The position numbers were made by a program, and so were the translations under genes. Of a DNA stretch of 52,128 nt, positions 32,136 to 40,972 are shown piece after piece. The DNA is from Vicingus sp036171675 (lineage in GTDB: Bacteria > Bacteroidota > Bacteroidia > Flavobacteriales_E > Vicingaceae): positions 1 through 52,128 of the forward strand of contig JAVHRO010000042.1 in assembly GCA_036171675.1 (NCBI GenBank), read 5' to 3'. Within the stretch, counting starts at the first letter, position 1. Each line of letters opens with the position of its first letter. The notes beneath the pieces were generated by a model that was not told where the DNA came from, ran no database searches, and was given only the letters and a program-made list of their open reading frames with translations.

Positions 32136-33086
32136 TTATGAAATGATAAAAGAAGTGTCTTTTAATATTTTTTTAATACCATCTTCTAAGAGAATTAATT
32201 TTTTGGTTTTGGTCAATTTTTCCATATTGCTTATGTCTGGATGTCTTCTTGTCATATCTCCTTCTGCTAGTGGTGGTAAAAACTTAAGCTTTGATTTTGA
32301 ACCAGTTAGTTTAATTATGAGTTTAGCTAAGTCGAGTATGGTAGTTTCAATATTATTGCCAATATTAATTGTTTTGTTTGCACAATCAGCTGAAAATGCA
32401 GCAATAAGGCAAGCTTCAACATTATTTTCGACAAAACAAAATGTACGAGTTTGATTGCCTTCACCGTAGATGGTAATATCTTCATTTTTGAGGGCGGCAT
32501 TAATAAATTTAGATATCACAAAATCTTTACTTTGTTTAGGTCCGTAGGTGTTAAAGAATCTAAAAATTGTGTAATCCAAACCAAATTCTTGTTTATATGA
32601 TTTAAGAAATGCTTCGCCAACGTTTTTTACAATTGCATAAGGCAATCGTGAGTTTAATGGAGTGGTTTCTTCATGTTGAGGATATTCTACCGGCTCTCCG
32701 TATACTTCAGAAGAAGATGAATACATTATACGCTTAACGCCAGTATTTTTTGCCAATTCGAGGATATTTTTAATTCCAGAAATATCATCTAAAACTTTGA
32801 TTGGATTTTGTAAAGTTCGTTGAACACCTACTAATGCTGCATAATGAAAAACATAGTCGAAAGAAAATGTATGGAATACACTTGTGATTTCTGATATTAC
32901 GTTTACATCACACTGAATAAATTTGAGGTTGTTAAGAGGACTAGTTGGTATTTTTGCTTTAGAGCCAGTTTGCAAGTTATCTACAACAATTACAAAATTG
33001 TTTTTGTCTTTAATTAGAACTTCAACAAGTGAACTTCCAATAAAACCAGCTCCTCCCGTTACTAAAATGGTTGTTTTATTTTTCAT
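32136..33086 (-). CDS. NAD-dependent sugar-nucleotide epimerase/dehydratase
   Basis: Extended short-chain dehydrogenase of 316 residues with the nucleotide-binding GGAGFIG (11-17) and catalytic Tyr150-x-x-x-Lys154 (YAIVK) plus Ser125/Ser126. C-terminal PPLAEGDMTRRHPDI resembles UDP-glucuronate decarboxylase and related UDP/dTDP-sugar 4,6-dehydratase or epimerase families; which sugar is not decidable. It overlaps the rmlA-like gene by 11 nt, so they form one operon for a nucleotide sugar used in envelope glycans. Confidence 0.9.
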   Translation of the reverse strand: MKNKTTILVTGGAGFIGSSLVEVLIKDKNNFVIVVDNLQTGSKAKIPTSPLNNLKFIQCDVNVISEITSVFHTFSFDYVFHYAALVGVQRTLQNPIKVLDDISGIKNILELAKNTGVKRIMYSSSSEVYGEPVEYPQHEETTPLNSRLPYAIVKNVGEAFLKSYKQEFGLDYTIFRFFNTYGPKQSKDFVISKFINAALKNEDITIYGEGNQTRTFCFVENNVEACLIAAFSADCANKTINIGNNIETTILDLAKLIIKLTGSKSKLKFLPPLAEGDMTRRHPDISNMEKLTKTKKLILLEDGIKKILKDTSFIIS

Positions 33087-33942
33087 TAGTAATATTCATT
33101 AAATAAGTTCCGTAACCACTTTTTATGAGTGGTTGAGCTAATTTTTGTAATTGTTTTTTGGAAATTAAACCTTTTCTAAATGCGATTTCTTCAATACAAC
33201 CTATTTTTAATCCTTGTCTTTCTTCAATAACTTGAACATATTGCCCCGCTTGCATCAGTGATGTATGAGTTCCTGTGTCTAGCCATGCAGTTCCTTTGTC
33301 TAAAATACCTACTTCTAGTTGACCTTTTTCTAAATAAATTTTGTTAACATCGGTTATTTCGTATTCACCTCGTTTACTGGGTTTTAATTTTTTTGCTATT
33401 TTAACAACGTCATTGTTATAAAAATATAAGCCAGGAACGGCGTAATTGGATTTAGGGTTTTGAGGTTTTTCTTCTATAGAAATCGCCTTTAATTTTTTAT
33501 CAAATTCAACAACACCATATCTTTCAGGGTCAGAAACGTGATAAGCAAAAACAACGCCCCCTTTTGGGTTAGTTTTCTGAGTCAGTAATTCTTCAAGTCC
33601 AGTACCATAAAATATATTGTCGCCTAAAATTAACGCTACATTATCTTTACCAATAAATTTTTCACCAATTACAAAAGCCTGAGCCAAACCATTGGGTATT
33701 TCTTGAATGGCATAGCTAAATTTACAACCAAATTGAGTTCCATCGCCTAAAAGTGTTTTAAAACTAGGATTGTCGTGAGGAGTTGTAATAATAAGTATTT
33801 CATTTATTCCTGCACTCATTAATACCGACAAAGGATAATAAATCATTGGTTTGTCGTAAATTGGCATTAATTGCTTGCTCACCGCAAGGGTTAATGGGTG
33901 TAAACGTGTGCCTGAACCTCCAGCTAAAATTATCCCTTTCAT
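33076..33942 (-). CDS. rmlA: Glucose-1-phosphate thymidylyltransferase
   Basis: Makes dTDP-glucose from glucose-1-phosphate and dTTP. The 288-residue nucleotidyltransferase begins MKGIILAGGSGTRLHPLTLAVSKQ and has LGDNIFYG, EEKPQNPKS and LDTGTHTSL, the RmlA signatures. rmlB, rmlC and rmlD are absent from the window; only one epimerase-like gene follows, overlapping by 11 nt. The 42-nt leader has no clear promoter. Confidence 0.95.
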   Translation of the reverse strand: MKGIILAGGSGTRLHPLTLAVSKQLMPIYDKPMIYYPLSVLMSAGINEILIITTPHDNPSFKTLLGDGTQFGCKFSYAIQEIPNGLAQAFVIGEKFIGKDNVALILGDNIFYGTGLEELLTQKTNPKGGVVFAYHVSDPERYGVVEFDKKLKAISIEEKPQNPKSNYAVPGLYFYNNDVVKIAKKLKPSKRGEYEITDVNKIYLEKGQLEVGILDKGTAWLDTGTHTSLMQAGQYVQVIEERQGLKIGCIEEIAFRKGLISKKQLQKLAQPLIKSGYGTYLMNITNEK

Positions 33943-33984
33943 AATTTATTTTTTTAATACGAATAACTTTTATAATTATTCAAG

Positions 33985-36423
33985 TTATTCTTGTTTATCA
34001 ATTTGTTTTATTTCAAGATTGTCAATTTCAATGTCTTCTTCTTCGTCATAAATTTCAATTAAAGCTTCTTTTTTAAATGCTTTTGTTGTAACAGCTTTAT
34101 CAAGTGATAGCAACAAAGAAGGTAAAATTAGTAAATCTGCCAAAATGGCCACAAAAAGTGTAAACGAAACTAAATAGCCTAATGCAATTGTGCCACCAAA
34201 ACTTGATGCTGTAAATACTCCGAATCCAAATACTAAAACAGTTGATGTATATATCATACTTTTTCCTGTTTCTCTTAAGGCAATTAATACAGCTCGTTTA
34301 ATGCTTAATTTATGTTTTTTGAGTTCCTCTCGATATTTTGATAAAAAATGAATGGTGTCATCTACACAAATGCCAAAAGCGATACTAAAAATTAAAATTG
34401 TGGAAGGTTTTATAGGAATGCCTGCATAACCCATTAGTGCAGCAGTAGTAATTAGAGGGATAATATTGGGTATTAATGAAATAAGAATCATTCTAAATGA
34501 AGAAAATAAAGTTGACATAATTGTAGCAATTAGCAAAATTGCCAACGCTAAACTAGTAAATAGATTTTCAACAAGATAATCAGTTCCTTTTAAAAATACT
34601 ACGCTTGTTCCTGTAACTGTTACTAAATAATCCTTTGGGTCAAAAATAGAGTCGATTTCTGGATAAATTTTTGTTAAAAGAGTATCCATATCTTTTGTTC
34701 CAATATCGGCCATTTGAAAACTGATTCGTGTTTTCTGGTTATCCTTGTCAATAAACGATGAGAAATTTTTTTTAGTCGAGTCTTGAGTAATGTATTCTTT
34801 TAGTTTATTTAATTCGGAAGGAGGAGGTAAAATATAAAATTTAGGGTTTCCTTTTTTGTATGCTTGATAACTAAATTGAATGGCTTCTACAATGGATAAT
34901 GGTTTAGAGAATTCTTTATACGCTGAAAGTTCTTTTTGAAGCTTTTTAATTTTATAAAGTGTTTTTGCATTTTCACTAAAAACGCCATTTTTTTTCTTGG
35001 TATCTACCACTATTTCAAACGGCATTACTCCGTTGAAATTATCTTCAAAAAAATGCAAATCAGTAACAATGGGGTCATCTTTAGGTAAATCATCAACAAT
35101 ATTACCTGTTGTGGTAATGAGTGAGATACCATAGAAACCAATCGCCACAATTAAAAGTGTTACCAGGTATATTTTTTTACGGTGGAAACTAACTAAATGA
35201 ACCAAAACTTCCACAACTTTCACCATGGCCTTGTTTTCAAGGTGTTTGGTATGTCTAATTTTAGGTTCTTTTAAAAAACTAAAAATAATTGGAATAAGCA
35301 AAATGGATAGAAAAAATACCAATAAAACATCAATAGCGGCAACAACCCCAAATTCAACAAGAATTGCACTTTTTGTAAAAATAAAAGTAGCAAAACCAAC
35401 TGCAGTTGTTGTATTTGTTAGGAATATTGCGTTTCCAGTTTTTTGAATAACTCTGCTTAAAGCTTTGATTTTATTGCCATGAATTTTGAATTCTGCGTGA
35501 TAGTTGTTAAGTAAGAAAATACAGTTGGGAATTCCAATAACAATAATTAAAGGCGGAATTAAGCCGGTTAAAATGGTTATTTCATAATTAAATATACCCA
35601 ATATGCCTAGTGACCAAATAACACCAACGCAAACCACTAAAAGAGAGTATAAGGTGGCCTTAAACGATCTAAAAAACAGGTAGAGTATTAGTGCCGTTAG
35701 TAAAATGGATAAGAATAAAAATAGTTTAATTTCTTTAGCAACTTTTGTAGAAGAATTTGCTCTAATGTATGGTAGTCCAGATTTATGTAGTTTATTTCCT
35801 GTAGAGGTTTCAAAATCATGAACACACTTATCAATTTCGCTAAACAAACCATTTCGATATTTTGAATCTAAAATCTGTCGGTTAAGTGTTACAGCAATTA
35901 ACGACGCATTAGTAGCTTCTGAATATAGAAAACCCTCGTAAAAAGGATTGTTTAATAAAACTTCTTTCAATGAATCCACTTCTTGCTGAGTTGTGGGACG
36001 TTTTTTTACGAGTTGGTCAAAATCAAATTTTTTGGTAACATCATTTTTAGTTAAGGTGTATGCATTTGCAATAGAAAGTGCTTCCGTAATTCCTTTAACT
36101 ATTGATTTTTTATGATCCTTTTCGAAAGGAACCCTAATCTTTTTTAGGTTATGGGTTAAATCATACCAAGCATTAAACGTATTGAGCTCAAAAAGCGATT
36201 TATTTTTTATTCCAATAACAACAACACTACCATCAATACCAAAAGTGGATTTAAATTTTTCATAATTAATATAGGTGGAATCAGTTTTAGGAAGGATTTG
36301 AGCCATTTTATAGCTCATTTTCGCAAATTGAGCAAAATAACTCATTCCCAATGTTATTAAACCAACAATAATCAATATAGCTAGCCTATTTCTGAGAATT
36401 ATTTTGGATAATTTAAACCACAT
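33985..36423 (-). CDS. MMPL/HAE3-type RND exporter
   Basis: Inner membrane RND-superfamily protein of 812 residues with about 12 membrane helices in two homologous halves: N-terminal anchor (RLAILIIVGLITLGMSYF), a ~190-residue extracytoplasmic domain, five helices including a sterol-sensing-like core (FRSFKATLYSLLVVCVGVIWSL), then the same again. This is the patched/MMPL-like group that exports lipids or hydrophobic molecules; the substrate is unknown. It ends with an acidic cytoplasmic tail (IYDEEEDIEIDNLEIKQ). No adaptor or TolC partner lies beside it. A 92-nt gap precedes it; only weak inverted repeats are visible there. Confidence 0.88.
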   Translation of the reverse strand: MWFKLSKIILRNRLAILIIVGLITLGMSYFAQFAKMSYKMAQILPKTDSTYINYEKFKSTFGIDGSVVVIGIKNKSLFELNTFNAWYDLTHNLKKIRVPFEKDHKKSIVKGITEALSIANAYTLTKNDVTKKFDFDQLVKKRPTTQQEVDSLKEVLLNNPFYEGFLYSEATNASLIAVTLNRQILDSKYRNGLFSEIDKCVHDFETSTGNKLHKSGLPYIRANSSTKVAKEIKLFLFLSILLTALILYLFFRSFKATLYSLLVVCVGVIWSLGILGIFNYEITILTGLIPPLIIVIGIPNCIFLLNNYHAEFKIHGNKIKALSRVIQKTGNAIFLTNTTTAVGFATFIFTKSAILVEFGVVAAIDVLLVFFLSILLIPIIFSFLKEPKIRHTKHLENKAMVKVVEVLVHLVSFHRKKIYLVTLLIVAIGFYGISLITTTGNIVDDLPKDDPIVTDLHFFEDNFNGVMPFEIVVDTKKKNGVFSENAKTLYKIKKLQKELSAYKEFSKPLSIVEAIQFSYQAYKKGNPKFYILPPPSELNKLKEYITQDSTKKNFSSFIDKDNQKTRISFQMADIGTKDMDTLLTKIYPEIDSIFDPKDYLVTVTGTSVVFLKGTDYLVENLFTSLALAILLIATIMSTLFSSFRMILISLIPNIIPLITTAALMGYAGIPIKPSTILIFSIAFGICVDDTIHFLSKYREELKKHKLSIKRAVLIALRETGKSMIYTSTVLVFGFGVFTASSFGGTIALGYLVSFTLFVAILADLLILPSLLLSLDKAVTTKAFKKEALIEIYDEEEDIEIDNLEIKQIDKQE

Positions 36424-36515
36424 TTATTTTATCGTTCTGTTTTGGTTGTAATATTAAAAATAAAGAATTAGCTGTTGAAATAAATACAGTATTTCTTTTA
36501 GTTGAATTAAGATAG

Positions 36516-38237
36516 CTAGTTGGTTTCTGTTGGATTTGCCTCTAAATTTGAAATTCTAACCTTCGTAAGGTTATGAATATGCATTACATTGGGTTGATAA
36601 TCAATTATTGAGGATTGAAACAAGCGATAATTTTCAAAATACCAAAGAGGAATTATAGGTGCTTCATTAATTAAAATTTGTTCAGCAGCCAAATACAATT
36701 CATTTCTTTTTACTTCGTCAGTTGTTTTTATAGCTTGCTCGTAATAATTGTCGAATTCTTGGTTTTGAAATCTACAAGTATTTGGAAAAGACGGGTCTTT
36801 TAATGATGAAGGAATATTTCCTCCATAGCCAATAGACAAGAAGTTATCTGGCGAAGGATAATCAGCTAACCATGCTGAAATGCCCATACTTCCCTCAGCC
36901 ATTCTATCTAAGGATAATTTTTCAGCAAAATTTAATGAAACAATTTCGGTGTTAATATTTAGATTAAGCTGTAATTGTTTCTGAATTTCTAATGCTACTC
37001 TTAATGTTTGTGGTTCATTTCCACTAATATAAAATTTTATTAATGGCATTTTCTCACCATTTTTAAAACCTGCTTCATCTAACATTTTTTGAGCTTTTTC
37101 AACATTGTATTCAATACCTATCACTGATTCAAAATCATAATTTTTAAGAGCGGGAGGAACAACGCCATTTATAGCAGGACCATAAGCTTCTCCATTTAAT
37201 ACTACATCTATCAATTCTGTTTTATCTATGGCTAAGGCTATTGCCTTACGAACTTTTGGGTTGTTAAAAGGCGCTACTTTAGTATTAAATTCTATATAAC
37301 TTGTAATCAATTCTGGAAACCTTCCTAATACATATTTGGGTGGCTTAGATTCAAAGTCAGAAATTTTATTTTCCACAACATCTTTTATGGATGCTGATGG
37401 TAGATCAACAATAATATCCAATACTTTTTTGTTAAATAAATTCAATCGTTCTTGACTCGACGGAACAAAATGAAACCTAACTGCATCTAGATAGGGCAAT
37501 TGATTTCCTTGTTCATCTTTAATATAATAGGTTGGATTTCGCTTTAAGGTAATAAAATTATGCTCTTTGAAATGTTCGTCAGCAATAAATGGACCAGTTC
37601 CCACGGCTATAAACGATTCGTTTTTAAAAGCTTCAAATGGAACAATAGCCAGACTTATTGTAGCTAAGGTTTGTAAAAAAATTGCTGAAGGTCTAGTTAA
37701 CGTTATCCTAACCGTATAATCGTCGATTATTTTTACCCCTTCTACTTCTTTTATTTCTGATGAATTATAGCAAGCTGAAGCCCCAACTATCTTGTCTTTT
37801 AATAAATTATAAGAGTAATTATCGGCAACATTGCATATTCTATTTATTGTTTTTTTTACGTCAGAAGCTTTAAATTCTCGGCCTTTACCACCAGAGAAAC
37901 ATTTGTTATCTTGGAAATGAACGCCTTTTTTTAAGTTAAAAGTATAGATGGTCCCTGAATTATCAATGGTCCAACTTTCAGCCAACATGGGTTCTAAACT
38001 TAAATCTTTATCGTTAAATTTTAACAATCCCTCGTAGATTTGTCCCAACACTTGCAAAGAATAGCCGTCAATAACCTTAATCGGGTCTAATAGGGATACT
38101 TCTTGATTTAATGCAATGTCTAGAGTATCTCCGTATAGCCCTAGAGTGTTTTTATCTGTCTTGTCTGTTACATTGTTTCCACAAGAAAATAATGATATTA
38201 TAAGAAGTAGTAAAACACTGTTTAAAAATAATTTCAT
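36516..38237 (-). CDS. Peptide-type ABC transporter substrate-binding lipoprotein (SBP family 5)
   Basis: Extracytoplasmic solute-binding protein; the family binds oligopeptides, dipeptides or nickel. I start at 38237 (573 residues) because the preceding in-frame ATG at 38261 falls inside a TAnnTTTG box and the peptide from 38237 has a perfect lipoprotein signal (MKLFLNSVLLLLIISLFSCG). SBP_bac_5 features: LLDPIKVIDGYSLQVLGQIYEGLL, AESWTIDNSGTIYTFNLKKGV and GTGPF. No permease or ATPase genes are adjacent, so it acts with a transporter elsewhere or has another role. Confidence 0.9.
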   Translation of the reverse strand: MKLFLNSVLLLLIISLFSCGNNVTDKTDKNTLGLYGDTLDIALNQEVSLLDPIKVIDGYSLQVLGQIYEGLLKFNDKDLSLEPMLAESWTIDNSGTIYTFNLKKGVHFQDNKCFSGGKGREFKASDVKKTINRICNVADNYSYNLLKDKIVGASACYNSSEIKEVEGVKIIDDYTVRITLTRPSAIFLQTLATISLAIVPFEAFKNESFIAVGTGPFIADEHFKEHNFITLKRNPTYYIKDEQGNQLPYLDAVRFHFVPSSQERLNLFNKKVLDIIVDLPSASIKDVVENKISDFESKPPKYVLGRFPELITSYIEFNTKVAPFNNPKVRKAIALAIDKTELIDVVLNGEAYGPAINGVVPPALKNYDFESVIGIEYNVEKAQKMLDEAGFKNGEKMPLIKFYISGNEPQTLRVALEIQKQLQLNLNINTEIVSLNFAEKLSLDRMAEGSMGISAWLADYPSPDNFLSIGYGGNIPSSLKDPSFPNTCRFQNQEFDNYYEQAIKTTDEVKRNELYLAAEQILINEAPIIPLWYFENYRLFQSSIIDYQPNVMHIHNLTKVRISNLEANPTETN

Positions 38238-38258
38238 AATGTCAATTAAAATAAACAA

Positions 38259-38266
38259 CAAAAGTA
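38259..38266 (-). promoter_or_regulatory. Promoter box for the SBP lipoprotein gene
   Basis: TACTTTTG on the minus strand is an exact TAnnTTTG match ~21 nt before the ATG at 38237. No clear -33 TTG is seen. It fixes the start codon choice because the alternative ATG lies within it. Confidence 0.55.
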
Positions 38267-38377
38267 TGAAATTCGGGTCACCTATAAAAAAACTTTCTCT
38301 AAAATTGCAGCTCGCATTAATAGCCTATCCACCTTAATTATTTTGTAAAAAATTAATGAATCATACCCAATTAAGCG

Positions 38378-38406
38378 TTTTTGTATAATAATAATGGGTA
38401 ACTTTG
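38378..38406 (+). promoter_or_regulatory. Promoter for the 601-residue protein
   Basis: TAACTTTG at 38399-38406 is an exact -7 match; TTTTTG ends at 38383, 15 bases upstream, slightly short for a -33 element. The leader to the ATG at 38440 is ~27 nt. TACCCA ... TGGGTA, an inverted 6-mer at ~38365 and 38395, flanks the promoter and might be an operator. The rest of the 202-nt divergent gap 38238-38439 shows only A/T-rich imperfect palindromes. Confidence 0.5.
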
Positions 38407-38439
38407 TAAGTTAATAACAGAATTGAATTATTTTAATCT

Positions 38440-40245
38440 ATGACATTTTCACACAACTTTCATATTCCAGTGATGGGTATTGGCTATACCGTTGATACCC
38501 CTGTAAAAGTTGCTCATTATGGAATTTCCTCTGTGCTCTCAGTTGGTGACGATATGTTGCTTGAAAGACTTAGAGAATTTTATTCTACTAAATTTAACTT
38601 TCCATTTACTCCGATTCATAGAGATGAGTTTGACAAAAGAGCGAAAAGAATTACGGCTTATTTAAACCTTGTTAATCAAATTGTTAACGACAAGTTTCAG
38701 GAATTAAAAAGTTCCTCGTTTGAAAAAGGCACCGAAATAACAAAATATTTCGAAATGCTTCCTGATTTTTCTACTCTTAAGAAAGAATACTTAATAATGT
38801 TGGAAGAGAAAGAAACAGAAGTAAAAGAATCTATTCAAAATTGGTTAAGAGCCAAAATAATTGCTGGGTCAATTGATATTAATATTATGACCAAATTGGA
38901 TAGAGATAATTTTACTAAAAAAGGAGAACAGTTACCAATTGAGTTTAATGACGCTCATGCTGCGGTGAGAGGGTTTGCTAATAGTTCGCTTAACTCTGGA
39001 TTGGTGTTATCGGCTGGATTAAATCCTCGTTTATATAGTTATTTAGGAAGTTTTGATGCATTTTTTCCTGACAAAAATGGTGAATTGTCAAAAAGAGTGA
39101 TATTAAAAGTGAGTGATTATCGTTCTGCATTGGTTCAAGGTAAATTTCTAGCTAAAAAGGGAATCTGGGTTTCGGAATACCGAATAGAATCAGGATTGAA
39201 TTGTGGCGGTCATGCTTTTGCTACAGATGGTTTCTTGATGGGTCCAATTTTGGAGGAGTTTAAACAAAACAAACATACCTTAATTAACGAAGTTCATCAA
39301 GTACTGAATGATGCGCTTGAATCATTAGGCCGGACGAAATTGGATCAACCACTTAAAATGTTGATTACCGCACAAGGTGGGGTAGGTAATCGTACTGAAC
39401 ATAATTTTTTAACGGAGTATTATAATGTTGATAGTGTGGGATGGGGAACACCTTTCTTATTGGTCCCCGAAGCTGTAAATATTGATGCTAATACATTGAA
39501 TATTTTATCTAAAGCTACCGAAGATGATTTATATTTGAGTGATATTTCACCGATTGGAGTTCCATTTAATTGTGTAGTTGGTAATACAAAAGATCAGGAA
39601 AGAGACCAAAATATTGCCGATGGAAAACCAGGAAGTTCTTGCCCAAGCCAGTATTTGAAACTTTATAATAAAGAATTTACAGAACAACCTATTTGCTTAG
39701 CATCTAGAGAATATCAAAAATTAAAAATAGCTGAACTAAATTCAAAAAATATTTTGGATAAGGATGAATATCAAAAGCAATATGATAAAATTACTGTAAA
39801 ATCATGCCTTTGCACAGGATTGGTTATGACTGCTTATACTGAAAATAATATTTTAAAAGGTTCTGACGGTAAAGGAATTTCAGTTTGTCCAGGGCCAAAT
39901 ATGGCTTATTTTTCAAAAAAATCTACCTTATCCGAAATGGTTGATCACATTTATGGTAGAATTAATTTGCTCAACGATACGTATCGACCAAATATGTACA
40001 TCAAAGAATTAGGAATGTATATTGATTATTTGAACAAAGAATTAGTTAATACCGCAGTTGAAGAAATCAATGAAAGAAAAATAAAATATTTTAAAACATT
40101 CAAGGATAATTTGTTGGATGGAATTTCCTACTATAAAACGTTACTGCCTATTCTTGCCGATAATACCCATTGGATTTCGGAGCTAGAAACCTATTTAGCA
40201 GAGGTAAATTTAATTCAAATCCCAGTTTTAGTAAATCAAAATTAA
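38440..40245 (+). CDS. Large conserved-looking protein of unknown function
   Basis: I do not recognise this 601-residue protein. It is soluble, with no signal peptide or membrane segment. It has strongly motif-like segments: PVMGIGYTVDTPVKVAHYG at the start, SGLNCGGHAFATDGFLMGP (~250), TAQGGVGNRTEHNFL and VDSVGWGTPFLLVPEA (~310-345), then several cysteines (SSCPSQY, QPICLAS, KSCLCTGL, SVCPGPNMAY). The glycine-rich GGVG and GWGTPFL segments loosely recall FMN-binding TIM barrels of the nitronate-monooxygenase type, and the cysteines could bind an iron-sulfur cluster, but both are guesses. It has its own promoter and is divergent from the SBP gene. Confidence 0.85.
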   Translation: MTFSHNFHIPVMGIGYTVDTPVKVAHYGISSVLSVGDDMLLERLREFYSTKFNFPFTPIHRDEFDKRAKRITAYLNLVNQIVNDKFQELKSSSFEKGTEITKYFEMLPDFSTLKKEYLIMLEEKETEVKESIQNWLRAKIIAGSIDINIMTKLDRDNFTKKGEQLPIEFNDAHAAVRGFANSSLNSGLVLSAGLNPRLYSYLGSFDAFFPDKNGELSKRVILKVSDYRSALVQGKFLAKKGIWVSEYRIESGLNCGGHAFATDGFLMGPILEEFKQNKHTLINEVHQVLNDALESLGRTKLDQPLKMLITAQGGVGNRTEHNFLTEYYNVDSVGWGTPFLLVPEAVNIDANTLNILSKATEDDLYLSDISPIGVPFNCVVGNTKDQERDQNIADGKPGSSCPSQYLKLYNKEFTEQPICLASREYQKLKIAELNSKNILDKDEYQKQYDKITVKSCLCTGLVMTAYTENNILKGSDGKGISVCPGPNMAYFSKKSTLSEMVDHIYGRINLLNDTYRPNMYIKELGMYIDYLNKELVNTAVEEINERKIKYFKTFKDNLLDGISYYKTLLPILADNTHWISELETYLAEVNLIQIPVLVNQN

Positions 40246-40285
40246 ATTTTAATTATTTCAAAATGAGTTAGTTATACTTATTTTG

Positions 40286-40333
40286 TATAAACACTGGAAA
40301 CATTTTAAATATAAAATGTTTCCAGTGTTTATA
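40286..40333. promoter_or_regulatory. 48-bp palindrome: putative TetR operator at the efflux operon promoter
   Basis: A perfect inverted repeat with 22-bp arms (40286-40307 and 40312-40333) around AATA. The centre-proximal part reads ACTGGAAACATTTTA and its complement. It ends 8 bases before the TACTTTTG box, so bound protein would block RNA polymerase. No T run follows, so it is not a terminator. Confidence 0.75.
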
Positions 40334-40341
40334 TTGTTTCC

Positions 40342-40349
40342 TACTTTTG
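40342..40349 (+). promoter_or_regulatory. TAnnTTTG promoter box of the tetR-efflux operon
   Basis: TACTTTTG is an exact -7 match, 4 nt before the ATG at 40354. The transcript would be leaderless or nearly so. The -33 region lies inside the right arm of the palindrome, as expected for repression. Confidence 0.6.
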
Positions 40350-40353
40350 TGTT

Positions 40354-40971
40354 ATGGAAAATAAAGATCAACTATTATGGGCTATTACCGATATTTTTAT
40401 GCGGTATGGAGTAAAAAGCCTAACCATGGATGATATTTCTAGCCATCTTGGTATTTCAAAAAAGACACTTTACCTACACGTTACCGATAAAAAAGATTTA
40501 GTAAAACAATGTGTAGAGCTGAGTATTGGTGCAGAGCAATGTGTGTTGTCAGACGTTGCTGGTAATAATGGAAATGCAATAGACGAACTTTTTTTAGTGA
40601 ATAAAAAAATAAGTGAAAAACTACAGCATATCCAACCTGCAGTAATGTTTGATTTACAAAAATACTATCCTGATGCATGGAAAGTAATGGAAAATCATAA
40701 GCATTGTTTTATCTACGAAATGATGGTTAATAATATTAATAAAGGCATAAAGGAGGGTTTTTATAGGGATAATGTAAATCCTGAAATTGTGGCCAAAATT
40801 TATGTTAATATGGTCGACAAAATGTTTGATCCTGAATTTTTTCCTGTCCATAAATTTTCTTTTGAAATGTTGCATCGCGAAATTGCAAGGTATCATATCA
40901 GGGGAATAGCTAGCGAAAAAGGAATTATGTATTTGTCGCAAAAAATAAATAGTGAAAATTTAAATTTTTAG
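40354..40971 (+). CDS. TetR/AcrR-family transcriptional regulator
   Basis: The 205-residue repressor has an N-terminal helix-turn-helix (GVKSLTMDDISSHLGISKKTLYLHVTDKKDL, split here as residues ~19-48) and a ligand-binding C-terminal domain without recognisable features. It is the first gene of the efflux operon; its stop is 1 nt from the tolC-like start. The 48-bp palindrome directly upstream is the obvious autoregulatory operator. An efflux substrate probably releases it, by analogy with other TetR-RND pairs. Confidence 0.93.
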   Translation: MENKDQLLWAITDIFMRYGVKSLTMDDISSHLGISKKTLYLHVTDKKDLVKQCVELSIGAEQCVLSDVAGNNGNAIDELFLVNKKISEKLQHIQPAVMFDLQKYYPDAWKVMENHKHCFIYEMMVNNINKGIKEGFYRDNVNPEIVAKIYVNMVDKMFDPEFFPVHKFSFEMLHREIARYHIRGIASEKGIMYLSQKINSENLNF

Positions 40972-40972
40972 A

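Noticed and set aside
36482..36494. AAATAC-A-GTATTT palindrome between the SBP and MMPL genes
   Set aside because: Only 6 bp per arm in A/T-rich DNA; expected by chance and not near a clear promoter.
38261..38261. ATG at 38261 as the start of the SBP gene
   Set aside because: It lies inside a TAnnTTTG promoter box, and the start at 38237 gives a complete lipoprotein signal peptide.
40286..40333. The 48-bp palindrome as a terminator for the 601-residue gene
   Set aside because: No T run follows the right arm and a promoter box starts 8 bases after it, so an operator fits better.
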